The translations under genes were made by a program, and so were the position numbers. This document shows, in pieces, positions 22,572 through 30,768 of a stretch of DNA of 37,831 bases (position 1 is its first letter; every line of letters starts with the position of its first letter). Where the stretch lies: NCBI GenBank assembly GCA_017477435.1, contig JAFUVV010000019.1, positions 1-37,831 on the forward strand, written 5' to 3'. Origin of the DNA: Prevotella sp. (GTDB taxonomy: Bacteria; Bacteroidota; Bacteroidia; Bacteroidales; Bacteroidaceae). The notes below the pieces were generated by a model. The model made no database searches and was not told the origin of the DNA. It saw only the letters and a program-made list of their open reading frames with translations.

Positions 22572-23324
22572 TCAGATGTCGAGGGTGAGTTCGACGGGGC
22601 AGTGGTCGGAGCCGAGGATGTCGGTGTGTATCTTCGCGTCTGTGATGTTCGGTCTGAGGTTGTCCGACGTGAGGAAATAGTCTATTCGCCATCCTGCGTT
22701 CTTTTCGCGGGCGTGGAAGCGGTAGGACCACCATGAGTATGTTTCTTGGTCGGGGTGTTTCCATCGGAAGGTATCGGTGAATCCGCTGCCGAGGAGTGTG
22801 GTCATTTTCTGTCGCTCTTCGTCGGTGAAGCCGGCGTTGTGGCGGTTGGCTTTCGGGTTTTTGATATCGATTTCCTCGTGTGCCACGTTGAGGTCGCCGC
22901 ATACGATGACGGGTTTTTTCTCGCTGAGCTGGAGGAGGAACTGTCGGAAGTCGTCTTCCCAGCGCATGCGATAGTCGAGTCGTCGCAGGCCGTCTTGTGA
23001 GTTTGGCGTGTAGACGGTGACGAGGTAGAACTGCGCCATTTCGAGGGTGATGATCCTGCCTTCGTGGTCGTGCTCGTCTATTCCCATTCCGAGTTTTACG
23101 CTGAGCGGTGTGTGGCGGGTGAAGATGGCTGTGCCGGAGTAGCCTTTTTTGTCGGCGTAGTTCCAGTATGACTCGTAGCCGTCGAGGTTGAGCGACAGTT
23201 GTCCTTCCTGCATCTTTGTCTCCTGCAGGCAGAAGAAGTCGGCGTCGAGAGAAGTGAAGGCATCAGTGAATCCTTTGCCGACGCACGCTCTGAGTCCGTT
23301 GACGTTCCAAGAGATGAATTTCAT
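22572..23324 (-). CDS. xth: Exodeoxyribonuclease III (AP endonuclease, ExoIII family)
   Basis: The 250-residue protein is a full-length ExoIII-type enzyme for base excision repair, cleaving DNA 5' to abasic sites. Visible catalytic residues: Asn7 in WNVNGLRA, Glu in CLQETK (about 35), Tyr in TVYTPN (about 105), GDLNVAHEEIDI (Asp/Asn near 143-145), and SDHCPVEL at the C-terminus with the catalytic His. The DNA-binding loop WWSYR is present. The start ATG at 23324 is the only sensible one. Monocistronic by layout, with a shared terminator downstream. Confidence 0.95.
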   Translation of the reverse strand: MKFISWNVNGLRACVGKGFTDAFTSLDADFFCLQETKMQEGQLSLNLDGYESYWNYADKKGYSGTAIFTRHTPLSVKLGMGIDEHDHEGRIITLEMAQFYLVTVYTPNSQDGLRRLDYRMRWEDDFRQFLLQLSEKKPVIVCGDLNVAHEEIDIKNPKANRHNAGFTDEERQKMTTLLGSGFTDTFRWKHPDQETYSWWSYRFHAREKNAGWRIDYFLTSDNLRPNITDAKIHTDILGSDHCPVELTLDI

Positions 23325-23483
23325 TTTAAATGAAGAGTAAATGTTGAGGGATGAAGATTAAAGATTGAGGTATGCTTTTAGCCACTCCTCTGAGGAGGGA
23401 ATTTTTTTGAGCAGCGTCCGCGAGGGATGTCTCCTCTCGCTGACGGTATTTCCTCTCCTCAGGGCTGGCTTTGGGAGCGTTTT

Positions 23484-24122
23484 TTACTTCTGTCCTACGA
23501 CGAGGAATGGTATTGGCTCGATGGCGTATGTCTGCTGGTTGACGGTTACGCTTCCGATGGGCAGATATCCGTTGGCTCCTCCTCGGTCATATACTCCATA
23601 GGAAACGACGTTGAGTGTGTAGAAGTAGCTTGCCGATGTTGTGAACTTGACTTCTACTTCGTAGGTCTGATCTTCGTATGCGCATGTGAACTTCAGGTAT
23701 GATGCTGGGTAGAGGTAGTATCCGTATGTTGTCGAGCTGTTTTCTCCGTAGATGTCGTTGAGCAGTATCTTGAATGTCACTTTCTTTGGTCCTGCATTCT
23801 TGAGTGCTTCGATGAGTTTTGTGTCGCTCTTGTCTCTTACGGCGTAGCTGAGGAAGCTGACGGGCAGGTTTACGGTGAGCAGTGAGTCGCGTCCGCTTAT
23901 TGAGAATGTTGTCTCGGTGGAGTCGCTTTTCACTTTGTAGTCTTCGTTGTAGAAGGCGTAGGCTTTTCCTTGGTATGTGCCGTTCATTATGTTCAGGCGA
24001 CGTGCTGCTTCTTCTGGGGTGACGGTGATGTTATCCTCGTCGTCGTCGAGACATGATGTGAAACTTGTTGCAACGAGTGTGCAACCTACTAATACCATGA
24101 ATAGATTTCTTAAATTTTTCAT
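23484..24122 (-). CDS. DUF4840-like lipoprotein
   Basis: The 212-residue protein has a lipoprotein signal ending TSFTSC (Cys24) followed by an acidic stretch (LDDDEDN), a common surface-export pattern for Bacteroidetes lipoproteins. The body (NGTYQGKAYAFYN, LLTVNLPVSFLSYAV, GYYLYPASYLKFTC, PIPFLVVG) is beta-rich and resembles DUF4840 envelope proteins, an uncertain assignment. Function is unknown. It follows folE by 71 bp on the same strand and may be read from the same transcript. 23325-23483 shows only short G/C-rich inverted bits near 23390-23400. Confidence 0.75.
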   Translation of the reverse strand: MKNLRNLFMVLVGCTLVATSFTSCLDDDEDNITVTPEEAARRLNIMNGTYQGKAYAFYNEDYKVKSDSTETTFSISGRDSLLTVNLPVSFLSYAVRDKSDTKLIEALKNAGPKKVTFKILLNDIYGENSSTTYGYYLYPASYLKFTCAYEDQTYEVEVKFTTSASYFYTLNVVSYGVYDRGGANGYLPIGSVTVNQQTYAIEPIPFLVVGQK

Positions 24123-24193
24123 TTTCTTTTTAATTTTAAGTCTTTATTTAATGGTTGATGTTTTATGATTGATGTTTTTATTTTTCTTCTTTT

Positions 24194-24778
24194 TTAGAAC
24201 TCACCTCGCAGTAGGTTCATGAATTCTTCGCGTGTCTTTGCCTGGTTGAATGCTCCGCTGAAGTCGCTGGTTGTAGTGATGGCGTTTTGTTTCTCCACGC
24301 CTCTCATTTGCATGCACATGTGTTTTGCTTCGATTACGACCATCACTCCTAGGGGATGCAAGGTTTCCTGTATGCAGTCTTTTATCTGTTGTGTCAATCG
24401 TTCCTGCACTTGCAGTCGGTGTGAATATATGTCTACTACTCGTGCTATCTTCGACAGTCCTGTGATGTAGCCGTTAGGTATGTATGCCACGTGTGCTTTT
24501 CCGTAGAACGGAAGCATGTGGTGTTCGCAGAGGGAGAAGAAGTCGATGTCTTTGACGATGACCATCTGGCTGTATTTTTCTTCGAAGAGGGCGTCGGTGA
24601 GTACCCGGTGAGGGTCTTGCTGATATCCGCGTGTGAGTATCTGCATGGCTTTTGCCACTCTCATAGGTGTCTTCTCGAGTCCTTCGCGCGTTGTGTCTTC
24701 GCCGAGCAGTCGGATTATTTCTTTATAATGTGCTGCTATTTCTTCGAGTCCTTCTCTGTATTCTGTTTCCGGGCTCAT
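24194..24778 (-). CDS. folE: GTP cyclohydrolase I
   Basis: The 194-residue enzyme converts GTP to dihydroneopterin triphosphate, the first step of folate or queuosine-type pterin synthesis. Zinc ligands are visible as Cys84 and His87 in [10 protein letters not shown] and Cys155 in [31 protein letters not shown] and the end segment [17 protein letters not shown] are family hallmarks. It ends a minus-strand run after the SPOR-domain gene (37-bp gap). Confidence 0.96.
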   Translation of the reverse strand: MSPETEYREGLEEIAAHYKEIIRLLGEDTTREGLEKTPMRVAKAMQILTRGYQQDPHRVLTDALFEEKYSQMVIVKDIDFFSLCEHHMLPFYGKAHVAYIPNGYITGLSKIARVVDIYSHRLQVQERLTQQIKDCIQETLHPLGVMVVIEAKHMCMQMRGVEKQNAITTTSDFSGAFNQAKTREEFMNLLRGEF

Positions 24779-24815
24779 TATGTTGTATGTTGCTTTTAAG
24801 TTGTTGTCTTTTTGT

Positions 24816-25433
24816 CTATTGCACGGTGATTTTTCCTTTCACTATGCTTGCTTCGGTGTATCCCATTGCTTTTATTTCGCGGAGTACTTGGCTTGCTTCC
24901 TCGTATGTGCGGTAGTTTCCGATGCGACATGTCCATCGTGGGGAGTAGAAATGCACGTAAACGGGTTGGCTTGGGAAGCGTCGTTTTATGGCGTCGCCTA
25001 TTTCGCGGGCTTTGTTTTTTGCTTCTCTGGAGTTTCCTCCCGAGAATGCCTGAACGCGGTAGCCTGTGATTTTGTATGATCCACGCATCAGTTTCCGCGA
25101 TGTATCGACGGTGGTGTTTGCTTCGTCGGTCTCAGTGGCGACGGGGTCGGCCGGGCGTGTCTCGACTGTCCGTTTTGTTGTCTCGGCCTCTTTTAGTGTG
25201 CTGATGGCGGGTTTTGTCTCGGTCTTCGCCGCAGTCTTTTCTGTTTCAGCCTTGGGTTTTGCCGGCTCGGCAGCTGGTGTTCCATTCACGAGATCGTCGA
25301 TCTCCTTGCTTTGCGTGATGGTCAGATGACCTTGTCCGGGAACATCCTTCCGGAGTGTTTCCAGATAAGTCTGTGCATGGCAGCCTGCTGAGGCTGCAAT
25401 GGCGAATAGTGTAAAGACGACGATTCGTTTCAT
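24816..25433 (-). CDS. Exported SPOR-domain protein
   Basis: The 205-residue protein has a signal peptide ([20 protein letters not shown]), a low-complexity K/E/T/A-rich linker (about 50-115) and a C-terminal SPOR domain ([50 protein letters not shown]). SPOR domains bind peptidoglycan stripped of stem peptides, often at the division site. The start ATG at 25433 is used because the upstream frame to 25475 precedes the signal peptide. The gene sits between tpiA and folE, an order I associate with Bacteroidales. Confidence 0.88.
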   Translation of the reverse strand: MKRIVVFTLFAIAASAGCHAQTYLETLRKDVPGQGHLTITQSKEIDDLVNGTPAAEPAKPKAETEKTAAKTETKPAISTLKEAETTKRTVETRPADPVATETDEANTTVDTSRKLMRGSYKITGYRVQAFSGGNSREAKNKAREIGDAIKRRFPSQPVYVHFYSPRWTCRIGNYRTYEEASQVLREIKAMGYTEASIVKGKITVQ

Positions 25434-25518
25434 ATTCTTGTGTTGTTTTTTTGAAAGAAGAGTGGGGGAGTGCATGGCTTTTGTCCTTCACTCCCACGCT
25501 CTTCTGCCGGTTTGCTTT

Positions 25519-26277
25519 TTATTTCCAAGCGTCGATTATTCCTTTGAAGTCAGGAGCTTTCAGTGAAGCACCTCCGATGAGTCCGCCGTCGATGTCGGGT
25601 TTAGCGAACAGTTCGGGTGCGTTGCTTGCCTTGCAGCTTCCTCCGTAGAGTATTGTGGTGTCGTCGGCGACCTGCTTTCCATACTTCTCGGCGATGATTG
25701 AGCGTATGTAGGCGTGTATTTCCTCGGCCTGTTCGGCTGTAGCGGTCTTGCCTGTGCCGATTGCCCAGATGGGTTCGTAGGCGATGATGATGTTTTTGAA
25801 TTCTTCTTCGCTGAGGTTGAACACGCTGCCTTCGAGTTCGGCTTTCACCACTTCGTTCTGCTTGTTGGCTTCACGCTCCTCGAGTGTTTCTCCGATGCAG
25901 AAGATCACTTTCAGTCCGTTCTTCAGTGCGAGGAGCACTTTTTCCTTCAGGATCTCTGGTGTCTCATTATAGTATTGGCGACGCTCGGAGTGGCCCAGTA
26001 TGACGTATTGTGCGCCTGTGCTCTTCACCATCTCAGCGCTCACTTCGCCTGTGTAGGCACCCTTTTCCTTGTCGGCACAGTTTTCGGCGCCGAGTCCGAT
26101 GACGTCCTGGTTGAGGAACTGAGCTATGCTTGCCAGGTGGATGAACGGTGTGCAGATTACTACACCGCAGTTTGGCTTTTCAGTTGTAAGTGTCTCGTTG
26201 AGTTCTTTGGCAAGTGCCACTCCGTCTTGCAGGCTCATATTCATTTTCCAGTTGCCTGCTACAATCTTTTTTCTCAT
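25519..26277 (-). CDS. tpiA: Triosephosphate isomerase
   Basis: The 252-residue glycolytic enzyme interconverts dihydroxyacetone phosphate and glyceraldehyde 3-phosphate. Catalytic residues are Lys11 (GNWKMN), His96 (LGHSERR) and Glu168 ([14 protein letters not shown]); the phosphate loop [10 protein letters not shown] is present near 210. Length is standard. It lies 20 bp after the DoxX-like gene on the same strand. Confidence 0.97.
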   Translation of the reverse strand: MRKKIVAGNWKMNMSLQDGVALAKELNETLTTEKPNCGVVICTPFIHLASIAQFLNQDVIGLGAENCADKEKGAYTGEVSAEMVKSTGAQYVILGHSERRQYYNETPEILKEKVLLALKNGLKVIFCIGETLEEREANKQNEVVKAELEGSVFNLSEEEFKNIIIAYEPIWAIGTGKTATAEQAEEIHAYIRSIIAEKYGKQVADDTTILYGGSCKASNAPELFAKPDIDGGLIGGASLKAPDFKGIIDAWK

Positions 26278-26297
26278 TTTGTTTTTTTAATTAATGT

Positions 26298-27635
26298 TTA
26301 ACTATGTTGTTGTCTTCTTCGTCTGATATGTTTTGTCCATGCCCAGAGTCTGTCGCTGATGGTGAGTACAATGAGCGACAGTACGAACCACATGAGCAGT
26401 GTCACCAGTGTCTTTGCGCTCTGTGTCTTGTATTCTGTCGGCGCGGCATTGCTGAATATCTTCTTGTCGTTGCCGTTGTCGAGCTTGGGCATGTCGTTGT
26501 GACTCCACTTGCCCAGTATTTTTCCTTTCTTTATCAGCAGCAGTCCCGGGTTACTTCGCACGATTGTCTTGAGTGTGGTCTCGTCGGTTGTTGCTATCTG
26601 ATACTCGGCTCCTGTGGCGTCGCGCCAGTCTTCGCGTGCTTTCTCTCCGCTCGATGTCAGGCAGATGAACTTATGTCCGTGTTCGAGGCAGTATTCGTAG
26701 ATGTGGTCTATGTCTCCGAAGCACGATTCTGCTGCCTTTTCCAGCCGTGGCGATATGAGCAGGAATGTGAATCCGTCGTCGTCGAGGGTTGCTTCGGTCA
26801 TGTCGTTGCCGTCGTCGTCGGTGATGCTGAAGTCGTGGATCGGAGGCACGTAGCCTGGGCTTATCACTTTGTCGTGTCGGTCGACGAATGTCCATGTGGA
26901 GTCGGGGTAGTTGTCGATGTTGAACTCGCGTTTCTCGCCGTTTTTCTCCATTATGAATGTCTGCTCGATCACTGGCGTGGGTGCTCCTTCGGGTATCTCC
27001 ATACCTTTTTTGATGTCGGCGTCGATGTGATATGGCCGGAAGTCGATGAGTGGCAGGTAGTGTATGCAGTATAAGCTCACGGCTATGATGAACAGCGGTG
27101 TGAAGTTTTCCACTATCCACTGGGTCGACTCCGATATTATCCTTGGCATCACCGTGGCCCATTTTGCTGTCACTGCGGCGCAGATGAGCAGCACGATGTT
27201 CTTTGCCAGTGTCTGTGCGTTGGTGAGTTTGAGTGCGTCGCCGAAGCATCCGCAGTCGCTTATGGGGTTTGCTGCGACGAGCCATATCGCCACCACTGTC
27301 ATTGCTGCCATGAGCAGTAGTGCCAGTCGCGATGCTGCGCGGCGCTGTATGGCGAAGAGGATTAGTATTCCCAGTGTGAACTCCACCGTTGCGAGTGCCA
27401 CTGATGCTACGAGCGACAGCCAGTCGGTGAGGATTCCATGCAGGCCGATGGCAGAGAGATAGTCTTCTATCTTGTACTGTGTGCCTACGGGGTCGACAGC
27501 TTTCACGAATCCCGAGAAGATGAGTGTGGCTGCGAGTATGAGTCGGCAGATGTTCACTCCCATGCCCAGCAGTATGCGCCTCTTCTTCGGGCTATTGCTG
27601 CTGTTCTCGGTCGTTGCGGTTTTTTCTTCTTCCAT
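26298..27635 (-). CDS. DoxX/MauE-like membrane protein with periplasmic domain (BT_3928-type)
   Basis: The 445-residue protein has about four N-terminal membrane helices of the DoxX/MauE type (RLILAATLIFSGFVKAVDP; a central NPISDCGCFGDA cysteine motif), another helix near 178-193, a large soluble domain (about 200-410) with thioredoxin-like features (FTFLLISPRLEKA, FICLTSS, NPGLLLIKKGKILGKW) and a last membrane helix (LLMWFVLSLIVLTI). The soluble part lacks a CxxC. The order DUF1599, this protein, tpiA, SPOR, folE is one I associate with Bacteroidales. A role in envelope thiol-redox is plausible but unproven. Confidence 0.82.
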   Translation of the reverse strand: MEEEKTATTENSSNSPKKRRILLGMGVNICRLILAATLIFSGFVKAVDPVGTQYKIEDYLSAIGLHGILTDWLSLVASVALATVEFTLGILILFAIQRRAASRLALLLMAAMTVVAIWLVAANPISDCGCFGDALKLTNAQTLAKNIVLLICAAVTAKWATVMPRIISESTQWIVENFTPLFIIAVSLYCIHYLPLIDFRPYHIDADIKKGMEIPEGAPTPVIEQTFIMEKNGEKREFNIDNYPDSTWTFVDRHDKVISPGYVPPIHDFSITDDDGNDMTEATLDDDGFTFLLISPRLEKAAESCFGDIDHIYEYCLEHGHKFICLTSSGEKAREDWRDATGAEYQIATTDETTLKTIVRSNPGLLLIKKGKILGKWSHNDMPKLDNGNDKKIFSNAAPTEYKTQSAKTLVTLLMWFVLSLIVLTISDRLWAWTKHIRRRRQQHS

Positions 27636-27665
27636 CGCGTGGTAGTGGCTCTTTCGGCTGTGGCC

Positions 27666-28211
27666 TTAGTCTTCCTTCAGTTTTATTGCTCCGAACACGG
27701 AATAGTTGATGATGTCCATGTAGTTGGAGTCGATACCTTCCGATACGATTGTCTTTCCGCCGAGGTCTTCTATTTCCTTTATGCGGTTGAGTTTTGTGAG
27801 GATGAAGTCGGTGTATGAGCTCACGCGCATTCCTCGCCATGCCTCGTCGTAGTCGTGGTTTTTTCGTATCATGAGGTTGAGAGCCTCGTCGGCATATTTA
27901 TCGTAGAGTTTTAGAGCCTCGTCGGCTGTCTTGTCGACGTTGTCGGCGAATCCCTCTTCGAGTTGTATGAGTCCGATGATGCCGTAGTTGATGAGTCCGA
28001 TGAATTCGGGTCTTATTCCTTCTCCCACGAGCGATTCTTTCTTCATCTCGAGTGAGCGTATGCGTTTTGCCTTTATGAACAGCTGGTCGGTGAGCGACTC
28101 GGGTCGGAGTATGCGCCACGATGCTCCGTAGTCGTGGAGTTTTTTTGCAAATATCGATCGGCTCTCGGCCATCACGCTTTTAAACTGTTCGTCGGTCTTG
28201 CTTGTGTTCAT
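27666..28211 (-). CDS. DUF1599 family protein
   Basis: The 181-residue protein contains two similar halves, each with a KxHDYGASWRxxRPxS-like block: KKLHDYGASWRILRPES (about 22-38) and RKNHDYDEAWRGMRVSS (about 115-131), each followed by a matching helix (IKAKRIRSLE; LTKLNRIKEIE) and a GLINYGIIGLIQL / DIINYSVFGAIKL segment. This internal duplication is typical of DUF1599, a helical family with a proposed link to nucleotide modification. The true start is ATG at 28211, overlapping the preceding lipoprotein stop by 4 bp (ATGA), implying coupling; the longer upstream frame is antisense-like noise. Confidence 0.88.
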   Translation of the reverse strand: MNTSKTDEQFKSVMAESRSIFAKKLHDYGASWRILRPESLTDQLFIKAKRIRSLEMKKESLVGEGIRPEFIGLINYGIIGLIQLEEGFADNVDKTADEALKLYDKYADEALNLMIRKNHDYDEAWRGMRVSSYTDFILTKLNRIKEIEDLGGKTIVSEGIDSNYMDIINYSVFGAIKLKED

Positions 28212-28639
28212 TCTTTGTTTATGTTTACAGAGTCCTTTCCTTCGTTTTGTTTCACGTGTATTATTCTCACCACTCCGCACATTGCTTCGTATCTTGCTTT
28301 CAGCGAGTCTCGCTTTGCCCGGAGCATGTTTGCTGTGTATAGGTCGCTGGTGCGTTCTATCTGTTCGAGTGTGGCTTGCAGTGCCGAGTCGGTCTTTGCG
28401 ATGTCCTCCTGTGCGTTTTTCAGCGATGCCTCTTGCCATATGGCGAGCGCTCTCTTGCGCGATTCCACTGCCCGCGGGTGCTTGTCGCGCAGCGAAACGA
28501 TGGAGTCGAGCACCTCGTGGTACTTCCCTTCGCTGTAGAGTTGTTCGATGCACTGCATCAGCGGAGCTGCCTTCTCGTCCTCGGTTTTCTCGCATGAGGC
28601 GAGCACTGCAATAGCGATTATAATCCAGATGTGTCTCAT
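28208..28639 (-). CDS. Small helical lipoprotein, function unknown
   Basis: The 143-residue protein has a lipoprotein signal (IIIAIAVLASC, Cys16) and is otherwise almost all helix, with a long charged segment (about 60-125) likely to form a coiled coil (ASLKNAQEDIAKTDSALQ, NMLRAKRDSLKARYEAM). No enzyme motif is visible. It is the first gene of the minus-strand run lipoprotein-DUF1599-DoxX-tpiA-SPOR-folE and overlaps DUF1599 by 4 bp. A strong promoter lies 9 bp upstream of the start, so the leader is very short. Confidence 0.82.
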   Translation of the reverse strand: MRHIWIIIAIAVLASCEKTEDEKAAPLMQCIEQLYSEGKYHEVLDSIVSLRDKHPRAVESRKRALAIWQEASLKNAQEDIAKTDSALQATLEQIERTSDLYTANMLRAKRDSLKARYEAMCGVVRIIHVKQNEGKDSVNINKE

Positions 28640-28647
28640 ATTGACTG

Positions 28648-28679
28648 CAAAGTTAGTGAAAGCTGAGAGTAAAACAAAA
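28648..28679 (-). promoter_or_regulatory. Promoter of the lipoprotein-DUF1599-tpiA-folE run
   Basis: Minus-strand TTTTG (28675-28679), 19 nt, TAACTTTG (28648-28655): near-perfect consensus. Confidence 0.7.
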
Positions 28680-28734
28680 GAATTTATTCTTTTTTTTACC
28701 GAGGCGCATCCTAACTTCTTGTCCCAAAGGGAGA

Positions 28735-28855
28735 AAAAGTTAGTGCAAACCGAGGACAGAACAAAATAAATTTATTTATTTTTTATGTTGATGCGCAGCC
28801 TAACTTCTTCGTCTATGTGTGGAAAAGTTAGTGCAAACCGAGGACAGAAACAAAA
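28735..28855 (-). repeat. Two degenerate upstream copies of the promoter module
   Basis: TAACTTTT boxes at 28735-28742 and 28823-28830 (minus strand) are preceded by TTTTG at 19 and 20 nt, in a duplicated block sharing GTTAGTGCAAACCGAGGACAG. CTAACTT further left pairs with AAGTTAG, so each copy can also form a hairpin. The last base of the -7 box is T in place of G. Confidence 0.6.
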
Positions 28856-28977
28856 GACGTGTTGTTGGGAAAAGCGCAGATATTCACTGCGGATTATTGC
28901 CGTCGGCAGGCCTGCACGGCTTTCTTCCTTAGCTGAAAAAGCCATGTCGGGATGTCAGGTGGTTGGGTCGGGCGGAG

Positions 28978-29065
28978 TACATGGGCTTTGTACTCTCAGT
29001 ACATTGGCCTTGTACTCGGAGTACAAGAACGTTGAACTTGCAGTACATGGGCTTTGTACTGCGCC
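28978..29065. repeat. Phased TACA/TGTA array (8 half-sites, 11-bp steps)
   Basis: Half-sites start at 28978, 28989, 29000, 29011, 29022, 29033, 29044 and 29055; seven fit TACA/TGTA exactly and one is TGAA. TGGGCTT fills the first and last loops. It lies between divergent genes, 155-245 bp before the aldo/keto reductase promoter. Confidence 0.88.
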
Positions 29066-29195
29066 CGTCAGTTTCCCTTGGCGACGGAGGGGGATAGACT
29101 GACCGCAGCCGACTCGGCATGTTGCTCGTCGGTCTCGGGCTTGGCGGTAATCCATAAAAACGGAAATTTTTGAAAAAATAACCGCAGTTTTGGTT

Positions 29196-29226
29196 TTTGA
29201 GAATGGTGTTTTTTGTCGTAACTTTG
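29196..29226 (+). promoter_or_regulatory. Promoter of the aldo/keto reductase operon
   Basis: TTTG (29196-29199), 19 nt, TAACTTTG (29219-29226), 31 bp before the ATG. Confidence 0.7.
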
Positions 29227-29257
29227 CCGTCGGAACAATCTAAAACATAATAAAATC

Positions 29258-30097
29258 ATGAAAGAGGTAGTTTTGAATAATGGAGTGCGTATGCCGATTC
29301 TCGGCTACGGAGTATATCAGGTGGACCCTCGTGAGGCCGAGCGTTGCGTGAGTGATGCCCTCAGCGTGGGCTACAGAATGATTGACACTGCCCAGGCCTA
29401 CAACAATGAGGAGGGTGTGGGCAATGCTGTCAGGAAAAGCGGACTGCAGAGAGACGAAGTCTTCCTCGTCTCGAAGGTGTGGATATCAAATTATGGCTAT
29501 GAGAAGGCAAAGGCGAGCATCGACGACAGCCTGCGCCGGTTGCAGACCGACTACATCGACCTCATGCTCCTTCACCAGCCTTTCTGCGACCGCTATGGTG
29601 CCTACCGCGCACTGGAAGAGGCCTACGGCGAAGGCAAGCTGAGGGCCATCGGAGTGTCGAACTTCTATCCCGACCATCTGATTGACTTGGCCATGAACGT
29701 CGACGTACGCCCGATGGTGAATCAGGTGGAGACCCACGTGTTCAACCAGCACCGTCAGGACAGGAAGTTCATGGAAGAACTCGACTGCCGCATCATGTCG
29801 TGGGGACCGCTTGCCGAAGGACGCAACGGACTCTTCACCAACCCCGTGCTCGCCGAGATAGGAAACGCGCATGGTAAGTCGGTGGCACAGGTGGCACTGC
29901 GATTCCTGCTCCAGGACGGAGTGATAATCATACCGAAGTCGGTGCACAAGGAGCGCATGGAGCAGAACCTCAGCCTTTTCGACTTCGAACTCACGGCCGA
30001 CGAAATGGCACGGATAGAGACGCTCGACACTGCGAAGAGCCTGTTCTTCGACCATCACGACGGAGAAGTGACGAAGATGTTCATGGGATGGAGATAA
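29258..30097 (+). CDS. Aldo/keto reductase
   Basis: The 279-residue protein is a standard NAD(P)H-dependent aldo/keto reductase of the 2,5-diketo-gluconate reductase type. The catalytic set is visible: Asp and Tyr in MIDTAQAYNNE (about 42-52), Lys in FLVSKVW, His in LMLLHQP. IGVSNFYPDHL and the C-terminal IIIPKSVHKERMEQN form the cofactor-binding part. No signal peptide. It opens a tight plus-strand operon with a flavodoxin lipoprotein (33 bp) and a CMD-cupin protein. Confidence 0.93.
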   Translation: MKEVVLNNGVRMPILGYGVYQVDPREAERCVSDALSVGYRMIDTAQAYNNEEGVGNAVRKSGLQRDEVFLVSKVWISNYGYEKAKASIDDSLRRLQTDYIDLMLLHQPFCDRYGAYRALEEAYGEGKLRAIGVSNFYPDHLIDLAMNVDVRPMVNQVETHVFNQHRQDRKFMEELDCRIMSWGPLAEGRNGLFTNPVLAEIGNAHGKSVAQVALRFLLQDGVIIIPKSVHKERMEQNLSLFDFELTADEMARIETLDTAKSLFFDHHDGEVTKMFMGWR

Positions 30098-30130
30098 TTC
30101 AATAGGAAGACATATAAAAACGAGAAACTT

Positions 30131-30757
30131 ATGAAGACATTTTTATTAGCCGCACTGACCATGCTCTTCAGCATGTCGTGCAACGGAAACAACAGCGGCG
30201 AGACATCGAAAGCCGAAACGGCTGCCGCTCCCGAGACAGCTGCAGCAAAGGGAAAAGCGCTGATCATATACTTCTCACATGCCGGCGAGAACTACAGTGT
30301 TGGCAACATCGAGGTGGGCAACACAAAGATTGTGGCCGACTATATCAGCGAGATTACCGGCGCTGACCAGTTCGAGATTGTCTGTGAGAAAGACTACGAC
30401 ATGCCTTACGACAAACTTATCGAGGTGGCTAAGAAAGAGGCAAACGACGGTGAACTGCCTGCTTACAAAGGCAAAGTGGAAAACCTTGGCGACTACGACA
30501 CTGTGTTCATCGGTGGCCCGATATGGTGGGGAACCTACCCTCAGGTGATGTTTACCTTCTTCCGCGACAACGATCTCAGCGGCAAGACAATCTTCCCATT
30601 CACCACTCACGAAGGCAGTGGACTCGGATCGACGGTGAAAGACCTGAAGAAAGCTTATCCGAAAGCCGATATCAAAGAAGGATTCTCGATGTATGGTCAC
30701 GACGTGAGAAAAGGTCGCGACAGAGTGGAGAAATGGCTGAAACGGATTGGTTTTTAA
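30131..30757 (+). CDS. Flavodoxin-family lipoprotein
   Basis: The 208-residue protein has a lipoprotein signal (LLAALTMLFSMSC, Cys17), a Ala/Glu-rich linker, and a flavodoxin-like domain: IIYFSHAGENYSVG (FMN phosphate loop) at about 45, VFIGGPIWWGTYPQVM near 130, and FPFTTHEGSGLGST near 157. The lipid anchor outside the cytoplasm is unusual for classic flavodoxins but common for this Bacteroidetes subfamily, suggesting a flavoprotein reductase in the envelope. It lies 11 bp before the CMD-cupin gene. Confidence 0.88.
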   Translation: MKTFLLAALTMLFSMSCNGNNSGETSKAETAAAPETAAAKGKALIIYFSHAGENYSVGNIEVGNTKIVADYISEITGADQFEIVCEKDYDMPYDKLIEVAKKEANDGELPAYKGKVENLGDYDTVFIGGPIWWGTYPQVMFTFFRDNDLSGKTIFPFTTHEGSGLGSTVKDLKKAYPKADIKEGFSMYGHDVRKGRDRVEKWLKRIGF

Positions 30758-30768
30758 GCAGATAACAA

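Noticed and set aside
28929-29155. Short minus-strand open frames translating the TACA/TGTA array
   Set aside because: They exist only because the 22-bp repeats lack stops in some frames; products are repetitive and have no start signals.
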